NCBI GenBank assembly: GCA_016858145.1
Contig: JAEHOE010000002.1
Coordinates: forward strand, 1 to 64,000
Direction: 5' to 3'
DNA: 64,000 nucleotides
Source of the DNA: Edaphochlamys debaryana
Lineage: Eukaryota; Chlorophyta; Chlorophyceae; Chlamydomonadales
Shown: in pieces, positions 22,041 to 31,951 of the stretch
Layout: each line of letters opens with the position of its first letter
How positions within the stretch are numbered: the stretch's first letter is position 1
Translations under genes and position numbers: made by a program
Notes under the pieces: model-generated
Databases searched by the model: none
Seen by the model: only the letters and a program-made list of their open reading frames with translations
What the model was told of the DNA's origin: nothing

Positions 22041-24590
22041 ATGCAAACCCAACACGGAGAAGGCACGCACTACAGCCGAATTGACGACATCTTGCTCTCC
22101 CCTGCCCTGCGCAAGGCCGTTGGGCCAAACGCGGGGGGCAGCAACCATCCCCCGCGCGCCCTTGAGTCCGTAATGGCGGCCGGCGGGAGCTGCGACCACC
22201 GCGCCATCCTGCTCTCCCTGGCGACCACGGCCATCCGTCTGTGGGACCCGCCCGCTACGCCGGCGCCTCCCCAAGTCCGCGACGCCTGCTCGTGGCAAAA
22301 CGTAAGCCTCCCCGTGTCTCAGACCGCACTCGACGCCGCACAAGCCCGAATGATGGCCAGCCAATGGCCCGAGGCCATGGCCTCTCTCTGCGAAAGCCTG
22401 GCACAAGCCATGGGGGCCGTACATGCAGAACTCAACACCTTCGTGACCACCCAAAGCACCGACGCCACTGGCCTGATCCAACGGCTCCGCGCCAACCCAA
22501 CGGTGGCCGGGGTTAGCATCGACGAGGCCGCCAACGCCATCAACCACACCCTCAACGCATGCTACAACACCCTATACGACGAATGCACAAAGAAGCCTGC
22601 CGACCGGCGACGGTGGATGCGACGATCCGTCAGCAGGGAGTATGAAAAACTGAACCAGACCCACGCATCCCAAAAGTCCGACCTGACGGCGGCCATGGAA
22701 CAATGCGGCCTGGGCCCACGACGGCCAGGCCCCGCCCCTGCCCACGTAACGGCGCTCAGAGAACAGGTCCGCCAGACCGGCCTCCAACTGAAGGCCCTGG
22801 CCAAACAAGGCTCATCTCAAAGACAGCGCAGGGCCCAAGAGCAATTGCAAAAGGAACTCGCCACCCGGCCGCGCCAGGCCCACAAGAAGATCTTCACCAC
22901 CCAAGAGCTGGAACGGGGGCTGCCCGCCGTACAAGACTGCCAAGGACAGATGCAGACCACGCCCTCGTCCATCCTGGACACTGTCCATGCCAACTACCGT
23001 AAACTGTCCGCGGGCAACCGGACAGGGCGCTTCCGCCCCGAGGAAGCCCCACGCCACTACCCATTTGAGGCCCCAGGCGCGCCCGACCCATTCACTCTGC
23101 ACCGTACCATCGACCCCACGGCCCACAGCCTGCTCTCAGCAATAGCCGACCCCGCGAACTACGAGCGCTGCATAGGGCACCTTGCAAAGAACAAAGCGCC
23201 CGGCCCCGACGGACTGCCCAACGAACTCCTGCGCTGCCTGCCACCCGACCTAAAAGAGGTCCTGCACCACTTCATGACCGTTATCTACGTGCGGGCCACC
23301 ACCCCCGCCACGTGGACCGTCTCCACCACGGTGCTCCTCCCCAAAGACGGGGACCCCACCCTGCTCAAAAACAAACGCCCTATCGCCCTCGCCAACACCT
23401 GCTACAAACTATACACCAGCCTAATCACCGTCAGCATTGGTACCGTACAGGATTGGATGCAGCTGATCAGCGACACCCAAGAGGGGTTTCAGGCCTACAA
23501 GAACACGACCCGTCAACTGCTCAATGTCGCACACGCCATCGAAGATGCAGGGTTGACGCGGCAAGACCTGTATGTCCTGTACCTAGACTTCAGCGCCGCC
23601 TTCAACACAGTAAACCACGACAAGCTCCTACAGATCATGTGGGACCTGGGCCTCCCCGCCGATCTAATTGATGTCATACAGGACCTGTACAGCCAGGCCC
23701 GGACACAGGTCCACACCGAGCACGGGTGCACAGCACCCATCCCCGTCGAGCGAGGCACGATCCAGGGCGACACCCTGTCCCCCGTCCTCTTCCTGGTCTT
23801 TGCAGAGCCGCTGATCCGCTGGCTCCACGTGGGTGGCCGGGGCTACCAGTACGGCTGCCTCACCGCACAGGAAAACCAGCAATGGCACTGCAGCTCCACA
23901 GCATATGCGGACGACCTTGCCGTCCTCACCAACTCGGTGGCCGACCTGAAGGTACAAGCGCAGAAGGTTGAAGAATACTCAAACTGGGCCGGCCTTGCGG
24001 TCAACCACAGCAAGTGCGCCGTGAGCGGCATCCTCCACCGACGGGCCTGGAGCGACCGCGGGCTGAACGGGCCCTGCTGCCCCCGCACACTCAGACCGGC
24101 CCTTGAGGGGCAGATCAAAATCAATGGCACATCGCTCCCCTACCAAGCCCCGACCGTGCCATACAAGTACCTAGAGCGGGCGCTCGTGCCCAACAACAGC
24201 GCAACCCCTGACGACCCGCCCGCCCCCGGCCCCCCAGAGCCCCACACCCACCCCAGCCCCCGCCTCACCGCCGACACCCGAAAAAGCACACCAAAGCGTG
24301 TCCAGGACGCGGCGAAGAAGTGGGGCCAGCTAGGATGGCCGCGCTGGAAAGTCGCCCGAGAGCAGCTCCTACGATGCGCCATCCCGTGGCCCTCACCTGC
24401 GGCCGTCAAAGCGGGGCAAGGGGAAAACCGGAGTGTTGGAGCGACACAGATCACCTATGACCTGTACCACGAACTAGACGACGTGGAATCTGTCCTGGCC
24501 GGCCCCACCTACGTCGGCCTGACGGCAGAGCAAATAGCCGCACTACGAGCCGATGGCCACAACCCCACCCCCAGAGAGAGGGTGCAGATA
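22041..24590 (+). CDS. LINE reverse transcriptase domain
   Basis: The frame opens with the end of the APE domain, then a helical spacer. RT motifs follow in order: NKAPGPDGLPNELLR (motif 2), STTVLLPKDGD...RPIALANTCYKL (motif 3), VLYLDFSAAFNTV (motif A, first catalytic Asp), RGTIQGDTLSPVLFLVF (motif B), STAYADDLAVL (motif C, YADD at 23,904-23,915) and GLAVNHSKCAV (motif D). This fits a non-LTR RT that copies element RNA onto nicked DNA. After about 24,590 this frame turns into low-complexity Arg/Pro text, while the sensible reading (TWKPMWAPLEAL) continues in the next frame, so there is a single-base frameshift there. The domain body itself looks intact. Confidence 0.9.
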
Positions 24591-24593
24591 CAA

Positions 24594-25766
24594 CATGGAA
24601 ACCAATGTGGGCGCCCCTGGAGGCCCTCACAAACTGCGACTCCTGGACTGCCGCACTCGCACAGTACAATGCAACCCCGCGCCCAGGCCCCGCTGCAGCC
24701 GCCCCGACGGCCCGCCCGGACGCCAACCTCACTAACGCGCAGAGGCAAGGATGATGGGAGAGCCCGGCAGAGGACCCCGCAGCACGCACACGCCGCATCA
24801 TGGCCAACACCACTGTCCAACGCACCCCCTGCAACCCATACGCGGACATCCACCCCCCCGGGCGCTACACCATTCAGGCCGGCCGCCGCCGCTCCCAGGC
24901 CGACACCACGGACCCGGACACCGCCTTTGTCTACTCCCCCAACGGAACCCTGTTGGGCCAACTGCCCGTCAGCCGCCTGTGGGTCCTCCACCAGCGCCAC
25001 CAGGCCACACAGAGCGACCCGAATATGTGCCCCCTGCCCCACGTGTTCGCCGAATACGTCGCTCGCCTACTGTCGTACTACTGGGGCGAGGTCCCCGGCG
25101 GCAAACGAGCGAAGACGGCCCCGCGAGGACAAGACTGCCTCTGCCCCTGGACCCGGCTCCTGCTTCTGCGCGCCCTCGCCTCCGTCCCGCTGGCCGGACC
25201 CGTGGTGGAACGCTTTGCCTCCCCGCTCACCTGCGCCAGGTTCACCACCACCTACTGCAGCGCCCGCAAAGAAGACCGCCTGTTTGGAGCCGCTGGCGAG
25301 GCCTACTCCACCCTTATGGCGGGCCTGTCCATGGCCCACCCACCGCACGACCCCGCCTCGGGGTTGAAGGCCCTGCAGTGGGCAGTGGCCAGCGCAGAAG
25401 TCAGCAACGGCTCCGGCGCCCCCACCGTCAGCCTGCTGGTGCTCCCCTGGAGCAACACCGCCCCCTATACCCGCCTCCTCAACCACCGCCACTTGCACTC
25501 CCTCGCCCGGCTGCCAGACAGCATCTGCCCCCTCACCACCGGGATTGGACTACCTGAAGACCGCCCCGGCCCCCGGCACGGCATGCGCCTGGTGCTCGTT
25601 GCCAACGATGACGGTATAGCCGCCCTGAACGGGAGCGGCGCAGGTGAAGGTTCAAGCCGCTGGGCGACCCTCAGGACTGAGCTCCTAAACAGAGGTGCCA
25701 CGAAGCTTGCCCCGCCCAGGCTCGTGCCCGCTCACGAACGACCGGTGACACCAGCCGCGCCCCGGC
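24594..25766 (+). pseudogene. LINE middle domain between RT and RNase H, unrecognised, with a stop
   Basis: In frame with MANTTVQRT (24,800) the reading extends back to about 24,594 but meets TGA at 24,752-24,754 (QRQG-stop-WESPAED). The body contains FVYSPNGTLLGQLPVSRLWVLHQ and TVSLLVLPWSNTAPYTRLL, then LPDSICPL and MRLVLVANDDGIAAL. The LLVLPW...YTRLL stretch recalls the VVVPFWPERGWFRRL tail of the tyrosine-recombinase element in this window, and the tails of DIRS-type elements that have been called methyltransferase-like. I cannot assign a fold, and that likeness is weak. The frame changes again between about 25,690 and 25,800 before the RNase H domain. Confidence 0.5.
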
Positions 25767-27347
25767 TTGTGCCCCACGAGGCGCGCCGAAGGGCACGTAA
25801 CCTCCGGGCCCAACCACCGCCCGACCGTAGTTGGCCCCCTGCCCAGCGGCTGGGCCGCGGACACGTTCCCGGCACGCCTCCCACTACGATTCAACCCCGA
25901 CACCATTGTATGGACTGACGGCAGCAAAAGCTCCGTGGAGGTGAACGGCCGAGAACGCACCCGCACAGGCGCATGTGCCTGGTCCATCGGCCGCGTGCTC
26001 CTCATCGACCCCAACGGCTCCGAAGAAGGTGGCACCGACACAATCACGCGCGCTGAGCTCTCTGGAATACGAGCAGGGCTAGTCGAGCTCGGCCGCGACT
26101 GCGACGAGCTGACCATCGCCAGCGACTCGCAAGCCTCGCTGGACCTCATCCTACGCGCAATCAAGGAGCCTCGTAAGCTGCGCCTGTCAAAGGCACGAGC
26201 GCTACTGTTTGCTATCATCGATGCGCTAGAGGAACTCGCCTCGCGAAACGTGCCCGTGCGCCTAGTGAAGGTGGTGTCGCATACTGGACTGTATGGAAAC
26301 GAACAAGCAGACAAGGGAGCCGAGGAGGCTGCAGCTGACCATGAGGGCTGCGACGTGATTGAGCACGCCGACCCAAACCCCTTCTCCCGACTGTGGTGGC
26401 TGACCGACCCCGGGCTCCGTTATGTCAGCGACATGGGAAGGGCACTCACCCAGGCGATACCACCCAGCGCCCATGCGGGCTACACCAACGAAGGCGTGTT
26501 CAGCGAACTCTGGCGACAGGCCGCCCCCGACCTCTGCCCGACCTCCAGCAACCTGACCTGCGCGAAACCGCACGGCGACCCCTGGACCCTAAGCGCAGTA
26601 CTGGGCGCCAGGTACGGCACCATGTACTGCCCCGCCCTAGCCAAACGCTACGGCCACATCCCCGACAGCAACTGCCCCCACTGCCACAGCGCCAACGGCG
26701 AACGGCGGTGCGGGACCATCGGACATCTGCTGGGAGGCTGCCTCCACGCCTTCATGCAAGGACTGTACATCCTGAGGCACGACGGAGCCGTCCGAATCAT
26801 TGCAGACTGCCTCCAAGCCAGCAACCGGGGGGGCGGGTTCATGCTCATGGACGCCGGGCGGGCTGACACCGCCCCGGAATACGCCTCAGGCAAGCGCCTA
26901 CCTGGCTGGCTAGCCCCCAACGGCCAGGGCAGCACAGAGACAGACCGCATGCGGCCCGACATCCTGTTCATCCCCAACCTCCCCAGCCGCAACACCGATA
27001 AAAAGGACTACAAAGCCCCTGCAGACAAATCCCACTACCCGATCTACCTGATCGAAGTTGGGTACTGCAACGACCTGGCCCACGCCCAAAAGCTGCAAGA
27101 GAAGCTCTCACAACACGCGCACCTCGCCGAGCTGCTGCGGAGCGACGGCTGGACCGTCCACTACTCCCGACAGACCATCGTCACACTAGGGCACACCGGC
27201 ACTGTGCCCCTCACCCTCAACCCCCTGCTTAAGACACTGGGCGTCACGGCCACCGAGGCAAAAGCCTGCTGCCACAGCCTGCACCGGCACGCGGTGAGCC
27301 GCCTCAAGAGCATCGTGAAAACCTACAGGACCCTCCGGCCAGGATGA
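25767..27347 (+). CDS. RNase H, zinc knuckle and restriction-like endonuclease of the LINE
   Basis: RNase H motifs appear in order: TIVWTDGSKSS (first Asp), ITRAELSGIRAGL (Glu), LTIASDSQASL (Asp) and VVSHTGLYGNEQADKGAEEA (His/Asp). Further on, CPHCHSANGERRCGTIGHLLGGC gives a CCHC-type finger. Then comes RPDILFIPNLPS...YPIYLIEVGYCND...KLQEKLSQHAHL, the R-P-D...E pattern of the restriction-like endonuclease of R2/CRE/Dualen LINEs, followed by VTLGHTGTVPLTLNPLL. The order RNase H then restriction-like endonuclease at the C-terminus matches the Dualen/RandI arrangement. Stop at 27,345-27,347; the TTTCTA tail follows about 90 bp later. This part has no internal stop. Confidence 0.88.
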   Translation: MCPTRRAEGHVTSGPNHRPTVVGPLPSGWAADTFPARLPLRFNPDTIVWTDGSKSSVEVNGRERTRTGACAWSIGRVLLIDPNGSEEGGTDTITRAELSGIRAGLVELGRDCDELTIASDSQASLDLILRAIKEPRKLRLSKARALLFAIIDALEELASRNVPVRLVKVVSHTGLYGNEQADKGAEEAAADHEGCDVIEHADPNPFSRLWWLTDPGLRYVSDMGRALTQAIPPSAHAGYTNEGVFSELWRQAAPDLCPTSSNLTCAKPHGDPWTLSAVLGARYGTMYCPALAKRYGHIPDSNCPHCHSANGERRCGTIGHLLGGCLHAFMQGLYILRHDGAVRIIADCLQASNRGGGFMLMDAGRADTAPEYASGKRLPGWLAPNGQGSTETDRMRPDILFIPNLPSRNTDKKDYKAPADKSHYPIYLIEVGYCNDLAHAQKLQEKLSQHAHLAELLRSDGWTVHYSRQTIVTLGHTGTVPLTLNPLLKTLGVTATEAKACCHSLHRHAVSRLKSIVKTYRTLRPG

Positions 27348-27429
27348 GCACAAAGGGTGCAGAGGCACCCCCATGGTGGCGGGTCTGACCAACCCGCCCT
27401 CCTTAACCCACGCCAGGGGTAACCCGGCG

Positions 27430-27456
27430 TTAGATATTTCTATTTCTATTTCTAAT
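27430..27456 (+). repeat. TTTCTA-repeat tail of the LINE
   Basis: Three to four copies of TTTCTA close the element 83 bp after the LINE stop codon. Some LINE clades end in such short tandem repeats instead of poly(A). Confidence 0.7.
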
Positions 27457-28366
27457 GACGAGAGGAGAGCGGTCTGCTAGACTTGGCCTTTGGGCCCGAC
27501 TTTTGGCCGTGGGCGCTGTGCTCGCCCCGGCCCGCCTTCCCTCGGTGGTCTTCCCCCGTGGTCTCGTTCGGGAGCTTCGGCTGCCCGCTTCTCGTGGGGT
27601 TTGCGCCTGGCTGTGCGCCCCCCCGGTCCTGTGCTGCAAGTAGGTGGTCTGTCTGGCGGTGACTGAACTTTGGAGCTTGGCTGAGGTGGTGCGGACGTGG
27701 TGTGGACATGGCAGGGCTTTGGCCCTGGACTCGGCTTCGGCCTGCTGATTCTTTCCCCGCGCCCCGCGTGGGCCGGGTGTCTCAATTCTTTGGCTTGGTT
27801 GGAGTAGGTGGCGACTCGGAAGTGGACGATCCCTTAGGGAACGCCTGGGGTCGGGGGAAGTTGACTCTCTCCCCCTTATGCGGGGCCGGCAGCTCGTCTG
27901 CCCGCTGGCCGCAACCCTGTAACGCGTCATTCCTAACAAACGTGGGGGCACGTGTGATTGCTGACTTCGTGTCCCGGCTGTGGTCCTTTGCGGCGCTCGG
28001 CTCACGGCCACGTGGTTGGGATGTGGTTTCGGGGAGCCACGTCTTCCTGGGCTCCTCTGCTTCGGGGCATGTGGTGTGCACTGTGCCTCTTGATGATGAT
28101 GACCGTAGCTCTCCGGAACGTAGTGTAGGAAAAGCGGAGGAGATTACCCCCCGGCACCCACCGTCATCCGTCCGCGCCCAGGCGAAAGTTGCTTTTGCTA
28201 TTTTTCCCGAGCAGCCCAATGTATTGTGCATGAATAGCCGTTGTAAAATCGAGGCTTGACCGTGGGGTCTGCGCGTTTACTCGGCGGTCGGCATTCAATG
28301 TACGCGAGTTGCGAAGGGTGGGCAGGAACGAAAGTTATATGGGCGAAACATACGATTAAGAGCGAA
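27457..28366. other. unassigned spacer between two retroelements
   Basis: Open frames on both strands (for example 27,702-28,259 plus) have biased, motif-free translations. No RNA gene was recognised. Part of the last 110 bases may belong to the left end of the tyrosine-recombinase element, whose outer border I cannot fix. Confidence 0.4.
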
Positions 28367-28460
28367 GAAGGCGTCCTCGCGGCGGGGGACGCTTTATACT
28401 GGCCGCCGCCGGGATTTGGGAGTCGCTTCTTTCGCCGCGCGATGCACATACATGCGTTGG
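28367..28460 (-). repeat. B2 half of the split direct repeat
   Basis: Contains GGCGTCCTCGCGG, GATTTGGGAGTC and CACATACATG in the same order and spacing as B1 at 29,114-29,210. It is the outer terminal repeat of the minus-strand element. Confidence 0.7.
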
Positions 28461-28489
28461 AGGGGGCAGTGGGAAGCGTGCTCGGCTGG

Positions 28490-29100
28490 GGCAAGTCGGT
28501 GGGGGCCGCGTTTGGAATGCATGGGGCCGTTTCGACGACCACCGGCTCCAGCTTTCGTCGCCCACATGCACGACGGTCGGACTTGTTGAAATTTTCGGCC
28601 CTGTCACCTCTTACCCAGTCCTACAGTCATGCGTTGGGGGGGAGCATTGGGAGTCATGTTTGGCGGATCCACGTCGGTGGTGGCCTCATTTGCATTGCAC
28701 GGGGCCGTATCGTCGTTTCGCGTCCCCAGCGTTCGTGCCCTCATAGCACGTCGGTCCGACACTCCAAAGTTGTGTCTCCTTTCCCGTCTTACCCAGTCCC
28801 ACAGTCTGTCCCTGAGCAGCATCGGGGGGTTACTAGTTTGCGTCGCTCATATGCAGGTCGGTCCAACTTGTTGAAATGGTCGGCCCAGTGACCGCGGTGC
28901 CTGTCACCCCCCTCTCACCCAGTCCAGCATGGGCTCCAGCATCGGGGCGGTTACTAGTTTGCGTCGCTCATATGCAGGTCGGTCCAACTTGTTGAAATGG
29001 TTGGTTAGTGACCGACCGGGGGACCGACGGAAGTTGTGTCCCCTGTCCCCTCTTACCCAGTCCCACAGTCATGCGTTGGACAATGAGTCCAACATGGGCG
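28490..29100. repeat. A2 region: degenerate 120-180 bp repeats
   Basis: Four loose copies of a block with CGGTCCRACTTGTTGAAATG followed by CTCTTACCCAGTCCCACAG. Two of them (28,856 and 28,976) share a long identical core including TTTGCGTCGCTCATATGCAG. The stretch at 28,645-28,815 matches the right end of the element (A1, about 36,365-36,540). Confidence 0.7.
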
Positions 29101-29113
29101 ACATGAGTCCTTA

Positions 29114-29210
29114 CAGGGCGTCCTCGCGGTTGCGGACGTTTGTTAGTGTCCACCGACGCGATTTGGGAGTGTCCTTCAATCGCCGCCCGAAACACATACA
29201 TGGGTGCGGG
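29114..29210 (-). repeat. B1 half of the split direct repeat
   Basis: GGCGTCCTCGCGG...GATTTGGGAGTG...CACATACATG, colinear with B2 at 28,367-28,460 and 747 bp from it. It lies just 3' of the recombinase gene on the minus strand. Confidence 0.7.
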
Positions 29211-29517
29211 GGTTTTGGTGCATGTACGGAGACTCGCTCGCCGACCCTCTCCCCTTACACTGCTACCGCTCCAACGTTCACCGGCTCTCGAATACCCCCA
29301 GCCGGTCGCAACGCCAATTGCCAAGCCCTTTCACACTCTCCATGCCACGCTGCAACCCCCCGCCCCGGCGCCCGGGGCAACAGCAAAGGGGGGGAAAGAC
29401 ACACGGGCGGCGGGGGCGCCGCCCAGAACCGGCACACAAACTCTCCCTCACTCCCCCGCCGCCCTGACCAGCCCGGCCCGCTCTGCCCAGGCTGGCACCC
29501 CCCTTGCACAGTTGTCG

Positions 29518-30849
29518 TCAGACCCGGGCGGTCAGGCGCATGCGGGTGGCCGCTGACAGATGCACGTAGCGTCGCACTGCTAGGGACCGCCAGCGCCCGT
29601 GCTCCATAATCTCCCCCAGCGTGGCGCCCGCCTCCGCCGCTGCCGTGGCGCCGCCGTGCCGTAGGCTGTGGGCCGAGTAGCGCTCCGGCGCCAGCCCCAG
29701 AGCAGGTACGGCTGCGCCCGCCGCCGACAGCAGCGCCCTGAGACGGCGGGTAAAAGCGCCCTTGTGCCACGCCGCCGCCGCCCCGGCTGCACCAAACAAG
29801 TGGGCTCCGGTGCCCGCGCCCTCTGTTCGCCGCCGCTCGACGTGTCGCAGCAGAATGCGCGCGGTGGGGATGCCGGACGCCGTCCGCTCGGCCAGGAATA
29901 CCTCCGCTCCTCGTGCTGTCTGATCCGTCTTGCTCCGGGCTATGAACAGCCGCACCCCGCCGCCTGGCGCGGCAGTCACGTCGCCAACCCGCAGCGCTGC
30001 TAGCTCGCTCCGCCTCAGCATGCCCAAGAAACCCGCCGTCAGCCACGCTGCGTCCTGCTCTCGCTCCCGCCTTCGCCCCGGATCTGCGTTGGCCTGGTGC
30101 CGCAGCCAGCCGAGGAGCACCACCAGCAGGTCCAGCGGAAAGGGCGCCTTGCGCGACAGCGCCGCCCCTGGCGGCGCTAGCGCCCGTCGCCGCAGGGCCT
30201 GGGCGAGGGCGGACTGGACGGCCGGGTGACGCGACGCTCTGTCCGCCTCCGCCGCACCACGGCCCCGCTGCCAGTCGGCGAGCGCCGTGACGGACCCCGA
30301 GATGGTGTCGTTGGCCAGCCCCCGCCGCACTTGCCAGGCGATGAACAGGCACACCAGCTCCGGGTTGAGATCGCCATCCCGGTCAGGAGGGAACGCCGCC
30401 GCCGGCGGCAGACCCAGATCGTGGCAGCAGCGCACGTACCGGCGGCGGTGGGTCTCGTACGACGCGGCAGATCCTGCGCTGACCGCGCCGCTGCGGAGCG
30501 TGACCGTGAGGCTGGCCAGGTCCCCCGCCGGGCCCCCCACCGCCGACGTGTGCACGCCGGCGGCGGCCAATATGCACCGTGCGCACTTCATCCAGCCTCC
30601 CGGGTAGGCGCCAACGCCCAGGCCCAGGCAGGGGCGATGCGCCGGTACCGTGCAGACCTCGCACCGCACGTCCAAGACGCCCGTCCGTAGGCTGCACACG
30701 CCGCGGAAGCCTGCGCTCGGCCGGTGGGGGGCGGAGCGGGGCACGTTACGGCAAGCGTAGCACCAGCAAGTCGTACGGGGACGGTGGCGAGAGGTCACCC
30801 CAGGGTGCCCGGCACCAGGACCCTCCTTCGGCCAGGACCGAAACCACAC
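29518..30849 (-). CDS. tyrosine recombinase of the retrotransposon
   Basis: A 443-codon frame. The N-terminus has a Cys-rich segment. Around residues 130-220 is a SAM-like core-binding region (SYETHRRRYVRCCHDLGLPP). The catalytic half carries GFLGMLRRSELAALRVGDV (Arg I), RYSAHSLRHGGATAAAEAG (His-x2-Arg), IMEHGRW and RRYVHLSAATRM with the candidate nucleophile Tyr. This enzyme replaces the integrase of LTR retroelements and joins a circular DNA copy to the target. The gene starts inside the 3' end of the RNase H frame (104-bp overlap, different frame), as in DIRS-like elements, where the two frames overlap. It looks intact. Confidence 0.9.
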   Translation of the reverse strand: MWFRSWPKEGPGAGHPGVTSRHRPRTTCWCYACRNVPRSAPHRPSAGFRGVCSLRTGVLDVRCEVCTVPAHRPCLGLGVGAYPGGWMKCARCILAAAGVHTSAVGGPAGDLASLTVTLRSGAVSAGSAASYETHRRRYVRCCHDLGLPPAAAFPPDRDGDLNPELVCLFIAWQVRRGLANDTISGSVTALADWQRGRGAAEADRASRHPAVQSALAQALRRRALAPPGAALSRKAPFPLDLLVVLLGWLRHQANADPGRRREREQDAAWLTAGFLGMLRRSELAALRVGDVTAAPGGGVRLFIARSKTDQTARGAEVFLAERTASGIPTARILLRHVERRRTEGAGTGAHLFGAAGAAAAWHKGAFTRRLRALLSAAGAAVPALGLAPERYSAHSLRHGGATAAAEAGATLGEIMEHGRWRSLAVRRYVHLSAATRMRLTARV

Positions 30850-31951
30850 GGAAGGGCGACCCTGGGCCGCGGATCAGGCGCCTAAACCAACCCCGCTCGG
30901 GCCAGAAGGGCACAACAACTGTGGCCCGAGTGGCCCCCGAAAGCCGGAAAGCGCGCACAATAACTCCCAACACATCACCCGCCAACACCGGTGGGGGAAA
31001 GGCCCACAACGCCTTGCCCGCCAATGCTGCCTCTTGGCCTAAGACAGAACGCGACGGACAAAAGAAAGAGGCACACCCCTTCTGAACATTTAACCCCTTC
31101 TCATCTGCGCAGCAGTCAACATGCGGCCGATATGGGCTCGCTCGTGGGCACAAGGAAGCAAACACCTCGGGCCGCAGCATAAGGTTGGACACCGGCTCCG
31201 CCAACTTGCGGCTCAGCCGATCTGCGCGCTCATTATCCACCCCCGCCACATGCTCTGCCCAAACCTCGAAATCGAAACCCACAGCTAACTCGGCTAACCG
31301 CCGGCTGAGAGGCCGGCTTTCTGGCACCCGTGATGCGCCATGATTTATTACCGCCACTGCCTGCGTGTTATCGCAGCGTATCAACACTCGCCGCCCGCGA
31401 AGGGCCTCTGCCCATGTGCTGAGGGCTTGCACCACCGCCTTAAGCTCCCGCCACGCGACCGCCAAGCGGCTCTCCTCCGCCGACCATTGCCCCTGCATTT
31501 CCGCCGCCCCCCACCAGGCTCCGAACCCCACGCCGCTGGCATCCGTGAAAATGACTTCGCCCGTCAGCGAGTCTTCGCATTGCAGCGTGCCGTCTGCACC
31601 CCCCCTTTCTAGTTTGGCGGGCGACTTTTTCTGTCGCACGCCATCCCAGAGCCGCCGGTCCTGGCCGTCGTGGCCTAGGATGCGCATCCAGAACGCCAGG
31701 TCGTCGAGAGCTGATGCCGTGAGGGCACACCGTGACGGGGGCGGGGAGGTGGTGGTGAAGAGACAGTCGTATAGTCCTTGCATGAACGTGAAGCCCCACC
31801 GGCAGGCTCGTGCGACGAAAGTCAGTCGGCCTACCACTGTCTCCAGGGATGACCGCGGCGCTGACGGATGCGGGGCGGAGGCCGCTGCGTCAGCCAGCAC
31901 GGCGGCCACCTCCGCTGCGTACCGCTCACGCTTGGAGGGCGCGATGCGCAT
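30746..31951 (-). CDS. RNase H and C-terminal tail of the tyrosine-recombinase retrotransposon
   Basis: Continues the RT frame after a one-base slip. It begins MRIAPSKRERYAAEV, the connection segment after RT. RNase H motifs are GEVIFTDASGVGFGAW (Asp), AWRELKAVVQAL (Glu), VLIRCDNTQAVAVIN (Asp) and AGVDNERADRLSR (Asp). The tail contains KALWAFPPPVLAGDVL and ATVVVPFWPERGWFRRLI. In DIRS-type elements a comparable tail has been called a Dam-like methyltransferase, but here the catalytic motif would be FPPP, not the usual D/N-PP-Y/F/W, so I leave the function open. The GTG/ATG start is probably not a real initiation site, because RT and RNase H should form one protein. Confidence 0.85.
   Translation of the reverse strand: MRIAPSKRERYAAEVAAVLADAAASAPHPSAPRSSLETVVGRLTFVARACRWGFTFMQGLYDCLFTTTSPPPSRCALTASALDDLAFWMRILGHDGQDRRLWDGVRQKKSPAKLERGGADGTLQCEDSLTGEVIFTDASGVGFGAWWGAAEMQGQWSAEESRLAVAWRELKAVVQALSTWAEALRGRRVLIRCDNTQAVAVINHGASRVPESRPLSRRLAELAVGFDFEVWAEHVAGVDNERADRLSRKLAEPVSNLMLRPEVFASLCPRASPYRPHVDCCADEKGLNVQKGCASFFCPSRSVLGQEAALAGKALWAFPPPVLAGDVLGVIVRAFRLSGATRATVVVPFWPERGWFRRLIRGPGSPFRVVSVLAEGGSWCRAPWGDLSPPSPYDLLVLRLP

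Larger units (their letters stand above)
19174..27456 (+). mobile_element. Dualen/RandI-type LINE with two endonucleases and a Josephin-like protease, decayed
   Basis: Directly after the A10 tail a long series of plus-strand frames encodes, in order: hydrophobic segments and a Josephin-like protease, a proline-rich linker, an APE-type endonuclease, reverse transcriptase (YADD), a middle domain, RNase H, a zinc knuckle and a restriction-like endonuclease. It ends in a TTTCTATTTCTATTTCTAA tail (about 27,434-27,456). Having both APE and restriction-like endonucleases in one element is the hallmark of the Dualen/RandI clade of green-algal LINEs. The coding sequence is broken by frame changes near 21.1, 21.3, 22.03, 24.59 and 25.7-25.8 kb and by a TGA at 24,752-24,754, so this copy should be dead. 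The 5' border is inferred. Confidence 0.8.

Noticed and set aside
29255..30352. Second minus-strand frame overlapping the recombinase
   Set aside because: Gly/Arg/Ala-rich shadow of the recombinase gene, whose catalytic motifs are in the other frame.
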